64,000 nucleotides of DNA from Methanobacteriota archaeon (GCA_023440975.1 JAEZRD010000005.1:23286-87285); one strand, 5' to 3'; shown: positions 53,880-62,791, numbered from the stretch's first letter. Numbers and translations: made by a program. Notes: generated by a model not told the origin, from the letters alone.

Positions 53880-54737
53880 TTATTCAATATCAGTTAATTC
53901 GATTTTTATTTTTCCAAGTTTTGGAGCTAATAAATTGTATAAATAACTAGATATTAATACACATAAAAATGTTCCAATAAATCCAATTAAAATTGAACCA
54001 ATTAACCAGTATAAACTATGCATAGTAGCGAATAATATAATTCCATAAATTACACCAATAACTAATCCGAGAATACTTAAAATTAATGCAGCATTCACTG
54101 GGTTAATGTTATTAATTACAGTCATATTATTTTCTTTATCTAATCCTAACATAACTCCATACATTTTGTTACTAAGAGCATTGTATAAGTAACAACATAT
54201 TAAAGTAAGTAAAAATAATGCAATGATTACAAATACTATTGCAAGAATGATTACTATTGGATCACTCATTAAATAAATAAGTTGATAAAGTACGTATACT
54301 AATGTCATACTGCCTGCTACCATTAAAACTTGGTACATAACAGAGAAAATTAATTGTGCAACAACTAAATTGATTAAATAAAATATTATAAACATTATGG
54401 TTCCAATTATGGTTACCATAACTGCTGTAGGAAGTGTTGAAACTTCTTTTATTTCTTTATTTTCAACAAATTTAAGTTTAATATTCTCTAACTTAGTTGC
54501 AAGTATGTTGTAGAGATATGATCTAGTGAATATTTGGAATATGGTTAATATCATAGTTCCAAATATAATTGTAGGTGCAAGCATTAAAAGGCTACCTATG
54601 ATGGTAGTGCCAACACTGATTGTTCCTATAACCATAAATAATATTGTAAATATTATAGCATAAATTATATTTATTGCTGTTCCTATGATTGTTATGGAAG
54701 ATATATCAATAGATTTAAGGTTTAAAAATTCGGACAT
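53880..54737 (-). CDS. Membrane protein built from three similar units
   Basis: I do not recognise a named function. The 285-residue protein is almost all hydrophobic, with about seven or eight membrane helices. It is made of three units of about 90-110 residues, each ending in a matching motif: YLYNILATKL (residues 74-83), YLYNALSNKM (183-192) and YLYNLLAPKL (265-274), followed by a short amphipathic strand (such as LGKIKIELTDIE). This points to internal triplication. A strong AGGAGG site precedes the ATG. It reads toward copA and lies 40 bases after purB's start-side neighbour, that is, upstream of purB's stop on the same strand. Confidence 0.75.
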   Translation of the reverse strand: MSEFLNLKSIDISSITIIGTAINIIYAIIFTILFMVIGTISVGTTIIGSLLMLAPTIIFGTMILTIFQIFTRSYLYNILATKLENIKLKFVENKEIKEVSTLPTAVMVTIIGTIMFIIFYLINLVVAQLIFSVMYQVLMVAGSMTLVYVLYQLIYLMSDPIVIILAIVFVIIALFLLTLICCYLYNALSNKMYGVMLGLDKENNMTVINNINPVNAALILSILGLVIGVIYGIILFATMHSLYWLIGSILIGFIGTFLCVLISSYLYNLLAPKLGKIKIELTDIE

Positions 54738-54777
54738 ATTTTTTTCCTCCTCACTAATTTAAAAAATTAGTTTTTGT

Positions 54778-56127
54778 TTAAAACCAATTTTTTGAACTTT
54801 CTAAAAGTTCATCAATTATTATTGAAGTTGAACCTAAATAAGTGTGTGGGTCCATGATTTCTTCAATATCTTTTTCAGTTAAGTATTTTGATGCATCTTC
54901 ATTTGCTAATATTAAGTCTGAAAGTAATTTATCTTCTTTATTAGCTTTAATAGCACATTCACGTACAATTCCATATGCAGTTAGTTTTCCCATTCCTTTT
55001 CTAGTAAGTTCTGCCATCATTCTTTCGGCCATTATTAAACCATTAGTTAAATTTAGATTTTTTTCAATATTCTCTTCATAGAATACAAGATTATTCATAA
55101 GTTTTATTGTAAGGTTTAAAATGTAATCTGTTAAGATACATGCTTCTGGGAACATTATTCTTTCACAAGAGGAGTTGGTTAAATCTCTTTCATGCCAAAG
55201 TGGGTTATTTTCCATTGCTGCTACTACATATGATCTGATTATTCTGGAGATTCCACAAATTCTTTCCGCAGTTATAGGGTTCATTTTATGTGGCATAGTA
55301 CTACTACCAACTTGTTTTTCAGGATCGAAAAATTCTCCAACTTCCATGATTTCAGTTCTTTGTAAACTTCTAATTTCAACACCTATTTTGTCTAAGGTTG
55401 TTGCTATGTTAGCTAAAACCATTATAAATTCTACATGATTGTCTCTTTGAACAACTTGATTAGTGATTGATGCAGGTGTTAATCCTAATATTTTTGAGGT
55501 TTTTTTATGTATTTCCCAACCGTCTTCTTTAAGTGCTGCGGTTGTTCCTACTGCTCCATCCATCATTCCCACACATACATTTTTCTTTGCATGTAATAAT
55601 CTTTCATATTGTCTGTGAAGCTCATCTGCCCATATTCCGAATTTCATTCCATATGTAGTTGGTAGGGCATGTTGTCCATGTGTTCTACCTATAGCTACTA
55701 AGTCTCTTTTTTCTTCGGTTAGTTTTAGTATGATTTTTGTTAATCTTTCTAATTTTTCTTCAAGAACTTCAATACTATCTTTTATTAATAATGAGTTTGA
55801 GCTATCTACAATATCGTTTGATGTTGCTCCGAAGTGTACGTATTCTCCGGCATCTCCTTCACATTGTTCTGCTAATCCTTTTGTGAGTGCAGCTATGTCG
55901 TGTCTTGTTTGGGCTTCAATTTCGTTTACTCTTTCTAGAGTGACATATTTTGTATTTGCTTTTGATGAAATTTCATCTGCTATATCTTTAGGTAATATTC
56001 CTAGTTCTGCTTCTGCTTGTGCTAGTGCAGATTCTACATCTAATTTTTTCTGTAATTTGTTCTCGGATTCCCATATGTTTTTCATTTCGGGGGTTCCGTA
56101 TCTAAATTCAATAGGGTGTATTGCCAT
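54778..56127 (-). CDS. purB: Adenylosuccinate lyase
   Basis: PurB splits succinylaminoimidazole carboxamide ribotide and adenylosuccinate in purine synthesis. The 449-residue protein has MAIHPIEFRYGTPEMKNIW at the N-terminus, TRHDIAALTKGL near residue 67, GRTHGQHALPTTYG near 138 (catalytic His) and the signature GSSTMPHKMNPITAERICG near 262. I chose the ATG at 56127, eight bases after AAGGAG; the ATG at 56133 is too close to that site. The membrane-protein gene begins 40 bases after its stop on the same strand. Confidence 0.96.
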   Translation of the reverse strand: MAIHPIEFRYGTPEMKNIWESENKLQKKLDVESALAQAEAELGILPKDIADEISSKANTKYVTLERVNEIEAQTRHDIAALTKGLAEQCEGDAGEYVHFGATSNDIVDSSNSLLIKDSIEVLEEKLERLTKIILKLTEEKRDLVAIGRTHGQHALPTTYGMKFGIWADELHRQYERLLHAKKNVCVGMMDGAVGTTAALKEDGWEIHKKTSKILGLTPASITNQVVQRDNHVEFIMVLANIATTLDKIGVEIRSLQRTEIMEVGEFFDPEKQVGSSTMPHKMNPITAERICGISRIIRSYVVAAMENNPLWHERDLTNSSCERIMFPEACILTDYILNLTIKLMNNLVFYEENIEKNLNLTNGLIMAERMMAELTRKGMGKLTAYGIVRECAIKANKEDKLLSDLILANEDASKYLTEKDIEEIMDPHTYLGSTSIIIDELLESSKNWF

Positions 56128-56276
56128 TTTCATACTCCTTTTTTAAATTTTTGTTAATTATTGATAATTTTTATCTTTTTAATAGAGTCTATTTTTTTTT
56201 TAATAGTTGGTCTATTATTATATTGTTTATTTTTTGGTTAAATATAATTAGCTATTTTTGGAGTTTTTCCGTAATG

Positions 56277-56328
56277 TTTATATAGTATGTAATTTATATT
56301 TTACATATGGAATGTATATTTTACATTC
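56277..56328 (+). promoter_or_regulatory. Double-palindrome operator at the XRE/DUF4013 promoter
   Basis: A TATA box TTTATATA (56277-56284) is followed at once by two perfect inverted repeats: TATGTAA-N8-TTACATA (56286-56307) and GAATGTA-N5-TACATTC (56310-56328). Both share the half-site ATGTA/TACAT. They fill the stretch between the TATA box and the expected transcription start, the classic place for an archaeal repressor, and the first gene encodes a small HTH protein. Confidence 0.75.
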
Positions 56329-56388
56329 AAGATATTTTAACAACCCCAAAATTTAAAATTTCTAGAAAAAAACCTTGAAGGTGGTTGG

Positions 56389-56607
56389 TTGAAAACCAAA
56401 ATAAGATATTTGCGTCAAGAAGAAGGTATAAGTCAACAAGATTTAGCAAACAAAGTTGATGTTACCCGACAAACAATTAACGCTTTAGAGAATTCTCGTT
56501 ATAATCCATCACTAATATTAGCATATAAAATAACAAAAGCATTAAATTGTGAATATATTGAAGACGTATTTATACTTGATGAAGAAAAAACAGAAGAGGA
56601 AAAATAA
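56389..56607 (+). CDS. XRE-family transcription regulator
   Basis: This 72-residue protein is a minimal Cro/XRE helix-turn-helix: KIRYLRQEEGISQQDLANKV, then VTRQTINALENSRYNPSLIL and a final helix (YKITKALNCEYIEDVF), like the small YgzD/SinR-type regulators. The start is a TTG with AAGGTGG about six bases upstream. It has no sensing domain. It heads an operon with two DUF4013 membrane proteins, and the double-palindrome operator just upstream suggests that it represses itself; its signal may come through the membrane proteins, which is inference. Confidence 0.92.
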   Translation: MKTKIRYLRQEEGISQQDLANKVDVTRQTINALENSRYNPSLILAYKITKALNCEYIEDVFILDEEKTEEEK

Positions 56608-56630
56608 AACAACCATAATGGTGATATAAA

Positions 56631-57389
56631 ATGATATTAGATATTTATAAAGATTCTTTAGAATATTCCTTACAAGATGGAAAAACACTCCTTAAATTAG
56701 GATTAACACTACTATTTAGTTTCTTAATTATACCAATATTTTTTGTTCTAGGATATTATTATCGAGTATTAGATACATCTACTCATGGAATGATAAATGG
56801 TGATGAAAAATTACCTGATTTCAGTGATTTAACCTCCATGTTTGTCGATGGATTAAAAGTATTTTTAGTCAAATTAGTTTACCTTTTAATACCAATTATA
56901 ATATTAATAATCACAAGATTAATCGGCGGAGGAGCATCTAACCTTAATTCCATGGCAGGTAATGGAATAATAACTGTTGGGACAATCATATCAATAATTT
57001 TAGCAATAATATTTTATTTCTTATCAATAATGGCTGTAGCTAATATGGTAGCTGAAAATGGATCAATAAAAGCAGCATTTGATTTTAAAGGAATTTTCAA
57101 AATTATAACTAACATCGGATGGTTAAGATATATTGGATTTTATTTAGGATTAATAATTATAATGTTACTAATTTCAATTGTAATAGGATTAATCATAACA
57201 TTACTCTGGTTTGCATTTGGATTAGTCGGTGCTCTTGCAGGTGCTCTTGGTGCTAAAGTTGGTTTAATATTAGGATTAATCATAGGATTTGCAGTTTATT
57301 TATTCTTTGTATATCCTTATTTAACAATATTTGAAAGTAGAGCTGTTGGATTAATATATGAACCTTTACCTGAAAGTGATGAACAATGA
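56631..57389 (+). CDS. DUF4013 membrane protein A
   Basis: DUF4013 proteins are multi-helix membrane proteins of unknown function common in methanobacteria. The 252-residue protein has four to six membrane helices and the family's recurring pattern: an aromatic Gly-Tyr helix (FVLGYYYRVL near residue 40), a soluble loop with an LPDFSDLTSMFVDGLKVFLV segment near 65, and a Gly/Ala-rich late helix. It lies 23 bases after the XRE gene and overlaps the next gene by four bases, so the three are one operon. A complete signal peptide is not seen. Confidence 0.82.
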   Translation: MILDIYKDSLEYSLQDGKTLLKLGLTLLFSFLIIPIFFVLGYYYRVLDTSTHGMINGDEKLPDFSDLTSMFVDGLKVFLVKLVYLLIPIIILIITRLIGGGASNLNSMAGNGIITVGTIISIILAIIFYFLSIMAVANMVAENGSIKAAFDFKGIFKIITNIGWLRYIGFYLGLIIIMLLISIVIGLIITLLWFAFGLVGALAGALGAKVGLILGLIIGFAVYLFFVYPYLTIFESRAVGLIYEPLPESDEQ

Positions 57390-58303
57390 GTGTTACAGAT
57401 GTAATAAAAGAAAGTTTACATTATCCATTTTATGATAAAATAAAGATAGTTTACTTTGGAATATTATATGCAATAATGGGAATATGTAGTACCATAATTT
57501 CATATCTTATTTCAAATCCATTACTACACTCTAATTATGCCTCATTAGCTAATGGAACTGAAAATGTAACAACTTTAACCCAATCAGTAAATTTAATTGC
57601 TTCACAAATTCCTTCCACTAATTGGTATTATGTAATTATATTAGGAATAATCGCACTTGTAGTTGGAATTTTAGCAACAGGTTATGATTTTAGAGTAATT
57701 AAGAAAGCAATAAATTCAGAAAATACTTTACCTAAGTTTAATAATTTCATTTCAATGTTTATTGAAGGATTGAAAATAATCGTAGTAGAAATAATTTATG
57801 CAATTTTACCAATTATTTTATTAAGCATTGGTTTTACAATAATTGGCTTAGGAAATGGGGGTTCTAATGCTACTTTATTATCAATTGGTTCTATTATATG
57901 TATTTTAGGATTTTTATTTACAATATTCATGGTATTAGTCCAATTAATGGCTGTAAACCATATGATCGCAAATGATGGAAAAATATCCTATGCTTTTAAA
58001 TTTAAAGATGTAGTAAAAATTATTGGTAAAGTTTCATGGATTAGATATATTGGAGCATTATTCATGCTAGTAATTATTAGTATAATAATTGGTTTTGCCG
58101 CTAATATTATTGTTTCATTTATATCAGTGGGATTCATGATGCTTAGTCCAAAAAATGTTCTTTTAGGAACAATAGTTGCTACAATCATTGTGGGATTATT
58201 TATTAACCCATTTTTATCCCTATTCACTGATAGAGCATTAGGTTCTCTTTACAATGAAAGAGTTAAAGATTTTGATATTGATGAAAAATATATTATAAAT
58301 TGA
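57386..58303 (+). CDS. DUF4013 membrane protein B
   Basis: This 305-residue protein is a second DUF4013 member with six or so membrane helices and the same loop pattern (TGYDFRVIKKAINSENTLPK near residue 102, then FNNFISMFIEGLKIIVVEII). It differs from protein A by a longer extracellular loop after the first helix, rich in Asn, Thr and Ser with NGT sequons (residues about 45-75). Its ATG overlaps the stop of protein A by four bases (ATGA), which indicates translational coupling. The two proteins probably form a complex. Function unknown. Confidence 0.82.
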   Translation: MSVTDVIKESLHYPFYDKIKIVYFGILYAIMGICSTIISYLISNPLLHSNYASLANGTENVTTLTQSVNLIASQIPSTNWYYVIILGIIALVVGILATGYDFRVIKKAINSENTLPKFNNFISMFIEGLKIIVVEIIYAILPIILLSIGFTIIGLGNGGSNATLLSIGSIICILGFLFTIFMVLVQLMAVNHMIANDGKISYAFKFKDVVKIIGKVSWIRYIGALFMLVIISIIIGFAANIIVSFISVGFMMLSPKNVLLGTIVATIIVGLFINPFLSLFTDRALGSLYNERVKDFDIDEKYIIN

Positions 58304-58466
58304 ATCAGATGTGTTAAATAAGTTAAATTTAATTAAATTAATAATTAAGGGTAATAATACATTTTCCTAAATGTTAATCCACCTATTATTATTTTAAATT
58401 TTTTCACCAAAATTTTTTTATAGTACTATACATTACCCAAAAAAATTATTAATTAATTTTTTCTAA

Positions 58467-58853
58467 CTACTTATCCATCATTTTTCCAGTTAAATCATAT
58501 ATTGCATCTAAAAATTCGTCTAAAATTGAAACTAATTCAGTACCAACATATAATGTTGGATCAATATTATTTCCTCTAGAGTGAATTGATTGATTTTGAT
58601 GAGAAATATTTATTTCCCAAAAATATCCATCAATCATTATGCAACGTTCATAATTTTCTTTTAAATCCCAAATTCCTATTTTTTCAAGATTTTCCCAAAA
58701 ATTTTCCCATTCACTTTGTTTAGGTTCAATGATTTCACTATTAGAATAAATGAATATTAATTGAGTTTTATTTAATAATTTTAGTACTTTTTTTCCAGTT
58801 GTTGCGCTAGAATAAACTATTTCCATTTCTTCAGGTAAAAATTCTTCATACAT
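58467..58853 (-). CDS. Uncharacterised 128-residue soluble protein
   Basis: I do not recognise this protein. It is soluble, acidic and tryptophan-rich in the middle (SEWENFWENLEKIGIWDLKE near residue 47, then DGYFWEINISHQNQSIHS near 74), and ends in an amphipathic helix (SILDEFLDAIYDLTGKMM). The pattern FWENLEKIGIWDWKE followed by DGxxWxIxI is, in my reading, one seen in small bacterial and archaeal orphan proteins without known role; it is sometimes near toxins, but no toxin is seen here. AAGGAAAA precedes the ATG. Confidence 0.65.
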   Translation of the reverse strand: MYEEFLPEEMEIVYSSATTGKKVLKLLNKTQLIFIYSNSEIIEPKQSEWENFWENLEKIGIWDLKENYERCIMIDGYFWEINISHQNQSIHSRGNNIDPTLYVGTELVSILDEFLDAIYDLTGKMMDK

Positions 58854-58965
58854 AATTACTTTTTTCCTTAAATAAAATTTTAATATATAAAAGATTATTT
58901 ATTAATTCTAGTAATAAATTATATTATAGTTTTTTTTTAAACTATTTTCAAGAGGATATTATAAA

Positions 58966-59766
58966 ATGAAAAGTACAATAAACAAAGTATTAAATGAAAT
59001 ATCCATTTTAAGATTATTAGTATTCATTTTTGTTCTTTTTTCAGTTTTAATTATATTATCGATTATATTTAACATTAATATTGAAGATAATGCTTTTGAT
59101 TTAGCTTCATATGGTTTAATACTGTTTTATTTTGTATATAAATTCAGGAATATTGGTAATAATTTTAAATCAGAGTTAATTTCTAGTTGTACCTTATCAA
59201 ATATTAAGGAAATCCTTTTTGTAGCTATAACTAATATATTCTTAGCATTTGGTGTACTTATTTTTGCTTTGTTAATAGGGATTGATGTTCCTTTAGATAG
59301 TACAACTAATTTTATTAATTTTTTTAATATGTCTGGGGAAATTATTGTAATTGTTGTTTTAGCCCCTATTGTTGAGGAATTAATATTTAGAGGAGTCTTT
59401 TTAAGATGGTTAGATTCAAAATTTAATATTTATGTTGCTATTATAATTACTTCAGTATTATTTGGAGTAATGCATAATTTTGGGGGAATTATTAGTGCAA
59501 TAATTTTTGGTGTTTCCATGTCAATTCTATATGTGAAAACTAATAACCTATTTGTTCCTATTTTAGCACATATGTGTAATAATTTTGTTTGTGAGTTTTT
59601 AATTCATTTTGATTATGGAAATTTCTTATTAAGTAATGATATAATTTTAATTTTACTTTGTATTTGTATTATTCTTTCAATAATACTGTTATTTAATTAT
59701 TTGATTAAGAATATAAAAAATATTAAATATTATTTAAACACTTTTCAGGAGAATGGTTTGGAATGA
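58966..59766 (+). CDS. CPBP-family intramembrane metalloprotease
   Basis: CPBP (Abi/Rce1-like) proteases cut membrane or prenylated proteins. The 266-residue protein has about seven membrane helices and all the family residues: EELIFRGVFLRWL (E137, E138, R142), VLFGVMHNFGG (H170) and VPILAHMCNNF (H202, N205). The last helix is near 225-245. AAGAGGAT precedes the ATG. Its final four bases overlap the next gene, an alpha-helical soluble protein, so the two are coupled. CPBP members in archaea have been linked to bacteriocin immunity and membrane protein quality control, but nothing here chooses between these. Confidence 0.9.
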   Translation: MKSTINKVLNEISILRLLVFIFVLFSVLIILSIIFNINIEDNAFDLASYGLILFYFVYKFRNIGNNFKSELISSCTLSNIKEILFVAITNIFLAFGVLIFALLIGIDVPLDSTTNFINFFNMSGEIIVIVVLAPIVEELIFRGVFLRWLDSKFNIYVAIIITSVLFGVMHNFGGIISAIIFGVSMSILYVKTNNLFVPILAHMCNNFVCEFLIHFDYGNFLLSNDIILILLCICIILSIILLFNYLIKNIKNIKYYLNTFQENGLE

Positions 59767-60482
59767 AGAGTGATAAAAAGGATTTAATTAAAAGAGGATG
59801 GATTGATGATTATTATTTGGAAGATTTTCTAAATTTTAATCAAGAAGAATTATTAAAGTTATTAAGTTCTAATGATCCTTGTGAACGCTCTGCTGCGGCT
59901 TCTTTGTTAGGTGTTAAGTTCAATGTCAATGAAAAAATTGTATATTCTTCATTAGTTAAATCTTTAAGCATTGAAAAAGCGTTATATACAAAACTTCAGA
60001 TATCTAGGAGTCTTGAAAAGGGCAATTTTATTGTAGCTGAGTATATGATTGGTTATTTAGGTAAAATTGGTAATAATCAACATAAAAAATTACCTAATAC
60101 TGTTTCTAAAAAGAAGAGCTATCCTTTACCCAGGGATATTATTGCTAGAATTTTAGGTAAAATGGATAAATCTAATTTTTCAGTATTGTTATCTTCATTG
60201 GATAGTTGTGTTGCAGATCAAATCACTGAATTATTGGATGCTATTGGGTTTATGGTTTTTTATAATCCTAATTTGGCTATTTTAGAAAACTTGAAACCTA
60301 TTTTAGGGGTGTTAGATAAGTATGAATATAATATTCTTATTGTTTGGAAAGTATGTATGGTTCTATCCGCTTTTCCTTTAGATGAAAGTGTTTTTATTTT
60401 AAATAAAATAAAATCTCATTATGGTGTTGATTTAATTCTTTTGGAAGTGGAACGTTCTTTGAATTTAATTAATGGTGATTAA
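59763..60482 (+). CDS. Uncharacterised alpha-helical (HEAT-like) protein coupled to CPBP protease
   Basis: I do not recognise this 239-residue protein. It is soluble and almost wholly helical, with a HEAT-repeat-like pattern of paired helices: LLKLLSSNDPCERSAAASLL near residue 30, VYSSLVKSLSIEKALYTKLQ near 60 and SFVLLSSLDS-type segments near 140 with ITELLDAIG. No enzyme motif is seen. Its ATG lies inside the CPBP stop (ATGA overlap), so the pair is made together, and a scaffolding or substrate-presenting role is a guess. It meets the M50 gene tail to tail with only four bases between stops. Confidence 0.75.
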   Translation: MKSDKKDLIKRGWIDDYYLEDFLNFNQEELLKLLSSNDPCERSAAASLLGVKFNVNEKIVYSSLVKSLSIEKALYTKLQISRSLEKGNFIVAEYMIGYLGKIGNNQHKKLPNTVSKKKSYPLPRDIIARILGKMDKSNFSVLLSSLDSCVADQITELLDAIGFMVFYNPNLAILENLKPILGVLDKYEYNILIVWKVCMVLSAFPLDESVFILNKIKSHYGVDLILLEVERSLNLINGD

Positions 60483-60486
60483 TTTT

Positions 60487-61098
60487 TTAGTATAATCCTA
60501 ACATTCCGCCGAATGCCATTATTGCAGATACACCGATAGTAACGAACCATATTAATGGATTCCATTTGATTACTTTTGCTCCATCTAATATGCCTAATGG
60601 TATTAAGTTAAAAAATGCTAAATATCCGTTTATCATGAATCCGAATGTGCATGTTATTGAGGTTAAGCTAGCTCCTGCTGTTGCAGGGTTCATTGCAGTA
60701 TTTATTGAGTTTATTACTAAAAACATTAATGCTAGTAAAATGTTTACTACGGGTCCGCATAGAGATATGATTCCGTTTTCTTCATTATTTATGTTTCCAT
60801 AAATATTCACTGCCCCGGGTGTTGCTATTAAAAATCCTATAAATGCACTTAATATGGATATTAATAATCCAATTGGCCATGCTTTAAATTCTGCCCAGTA
60901 TCCATAGTGTATAGCACTTAATTTATGTCCTATTTCGTGTAAGATGAATCCTGAACCTACACCAATCATTATTATGGGTAATATTGCTATGATTTGGTTT
61001 ACATTTGTACGTGCATAGACAATTGAAAATCCTAAGGATATTACTATAAATGCGATTATTAAGTCAATTGTTTCGCGTGCTGTAAATTTTACATTCAT
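60487..61098 (-). CDS. Short site-2-type membrane protease (M50)
   Basis: This 203-residue membrane protein has about five or six helices and the M50 zinc motif HEIGH (H54, E55, H58) in FILHEIGHKLSAIHYGYWAE, plus the second motif LGILDGAKV near residue 170, whose aspartate is the third ligand. NxxPG-like LIPLGILDG matches compact archaeal S2P-like proteins lacking PDZ domains. A TATA box (CTATATAAC, about 61122-61130) sits 28 bases before the ATG with no ribosome site, so the transcript is probably leaderless. It is divergent from trpE. Confidence 0.88.
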   Translation of the reverse strand: MNVKFTARETIDLIIAFIVISLGFSIVYARTNVNQIIAILPIIMIGVGSGFILHEIGHKLSAIHYGYWAEFKAWPIGLLISILSAFIGFLIATPGAVNIYGNINNEENGIISLCGPVVNILLALMFLVINSINTAMNPATAGASLTSITCTFGFMINGYLAFFNLIPLGILDGAKVIKWNPLIWFVTIGVSAIMAFGGMLGLY

Positions 61099-61176
61099 AT
61101 TATTAACATTCTTTATTTTTTGTTATATAGTTTTGCTAGTTTTCTAATTTTTAATGTTAAATTTTATTCTTTAATG

Positions 61177-61229
61177 TATATTTTTATACTACAAAGATTT
61201 AAATAGTACATTAACATATTTTTATATAC
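61177..61229 (+). promoter_or_regulatory. trp operon promoter region
   Basis: The likely TATA box is TTTATATAC at 61221-61229, giving a leader of about 30 bases before the trpE ATG. An 11-mer ATATTTTTATA occurs at 61178-61188 and again at 61216-61226 (38 bp apart). Between them AGTACA (61205-61210) matches five of six bases of the TGTACA box bound by TrpY in Methanothermobacter. No perfect TRP box is seen, so TrpY control is only possible. Confidence 0.45.
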
Positions 61230-61282
61230 GTCAAAATTATATTTAATTCATAAAAAAATTCAATATTAGAAGGTATTATCAA

Positions 61283-62791
61283 ATGATTTATCCAAAAAAA
61301 GAAGAGGTAAAAAAACTAATCAAAAATAATAATTATAAAAGAGTCCCTATAAGTTATGAAATATATTCAGATAGTCAAACACCTATTGAAGTAATGAGAA
61401 GATTAAAAAAAATAAGTAATCATTGTTACATGTTAGAAAGTATCGAAGATAAAGATAAATGGGGCAGATACACCTTTTTAGGATTTGATCCATTACTAGA
61501 ATTCACATGTCAAGATGGTGAAGTAAATATAAAAGGTGATTTTAGCTCTTATAAACATTCAGATTTAAATAAATCCGATATATTCACTACAACCACTAAT
61601 AATCCTAGAAAATATATAAAACAAATAATTGAAGAAAATAAAACCCCAAGATTAAAAGATTTACCTCCATTTACAGGAGGATTAGTTGGATACTTCGCTT
61701 ATGATTATATTAAATACAGTGAACCTTCATTAAATTTAGATGCTGAAAACCAAGATGGTTTCAAAGATGTTGATTTAATGTTATTTGATAAAGTTATTGT
61801 TTTTGATAATTTTAAACAAAAAATAATTATCATAATTAATATACAAACAGAAAATATAGACGAAAATTATGAAAATGCGGCAATAGAATTAAAAAACATA
61901 GTTAAAATAATTAAACATGGAAAACCAGCGAAAATAAAATCATTAAAATTAAAATCAGATTTTAAACCCTCATTTTCTAAAGAAGAATACTGTAATATAG
62001 TTGAAAAAGCTAAAAATTACATTAAAGAAGGAGAAATTTTCCAAGTAGTTCCCTCAAATAGAATAGAAGCAGATATTGAAGGAAGTTTATTTGATACGTA
62101 TAGAGTTTTACGAACAACCAACCCCTCTCCATACATGTTTTACTTTTCAAGTGAAGATATAGAAATAGCAGGAGCATCTCCAGAAACCCTTGTAAAATTA
62201 CAAGACAATAAAGTATATACTTTTCCATTAGCAGGAACACGAGCAAGAGGAAAAACAGAAGAAGAAGATCAAAAATTAGAAAAAGAATTATTAAATGATG
62301 AAAAAGAATTGGCAGAACATAATATGCTTGTAGATTTAGGAAGAAATGATATTGGTAAAATTTCTGAAATAGGTTCTGTGAAAGTGAATAAATATTTATC
62401 CGTAGAAAAATTTTCTCATGTCATGCATATTGGTTCAACAGTTGAAGGAATACTTCGTTCTGATTTAGATCCTTTATCTGCAATTGATTCTATCCTTCCT
62501 GCAGGAACTCTTTCAGGAGCTCCAAAAATTAGAGCTTGTGAAATAATTAATGAGTTAGAAAACAATAAAAGAGGAATATATGGGGGAGCTATAGGTTATG
62601 TAGATTTATCTGGAAATTTAGATACATGTATAGCTATTAGAATAGCATTTGCCCGTAATAATAAAGTTTTTATCCGTTCTGGTGGAGGAGTTGTAGCAGA
62701 TAGTATACCTGAAAATGAACACCAAGAAACTTTAAATAAAGCTTCAGCTGTTATAAATGCTTTAAAGATTGCAGATGGAGGTATAGAATGA
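61283..62791 (+). CDS. trpE: Anthranilate synthase component I
   Basis: TrpE makes anthranilate from chorismate with ammonia from TrpG, the first step of tryptophan synthesis. The 502-residue protein has the N-terminal regulatory domain (RVPISYEIYSDSQTPIEVMR near residue 20), the chorismate core with FPLAGTRARGKTEEED near 315 and the later ILPAGTLSGAPKIRACEII near 416, and GGGVVADSIPENEHQE near 472. The GAAGGT site precedes the ATG. It overlaps trpG by four bases. Confidence 0.97.
   Translation: MIYPKKEEVKKLIKNNNYKRVPISYEIYSDSQTPIEVMRRLKKISNHCYMLESIEDKDKWGRYTFLGFDPLLEFTCQDGEVNIKGDFSSYKHSDLNKSDIFTTTTNNPRKYIKQIIEENKTPRLKDLPPFTGGLVGYFAYDYIKYSEPSLNLDAENQDGFKDVDLMLFDKVIVFDNFKQKIIIIINIQTENIDENYENAAIELKNIVKIIKHGKPAKIKSLKLKSDFKPSFSKEEYCNIVEKAKNYIKEGEIFQVVPSNRIEADIEGSLFDTYRVLRTTNPSPYMFYFSSEDIEIAGASPETLVKLQDNKVYTFPLAGTRARGKTEEEDQKLEKELLNDEKELAEHNMLVDLGRNDIGKISEIGSVKVNKYLSVEKFSHVMHIGSTVEGILRSDLDPLSAIDSILPAGTLSGAPKIRACEIINELENNKRGIYGGAIGYVDLSGNLDTCIAIRIAFARNNKVFIRSGGGVVADSIPENEHQETLNKASAVINALKIADGGIE

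Noticed and set aside
55730..56146. A 138-codon plus-strand reading frame inside purB
   Set aside because: It is antisense to purB and made of serine/leucine-rich shadow sequence with no family resemblance.
58325..58440. Possible hairpin between the DUF4013 B gene and the orphan gene
   Set aside because: The arms (AATAATA and TATTATT) are short, simple and far apart, and such pairs are expected by chance in this AT-rich gap.
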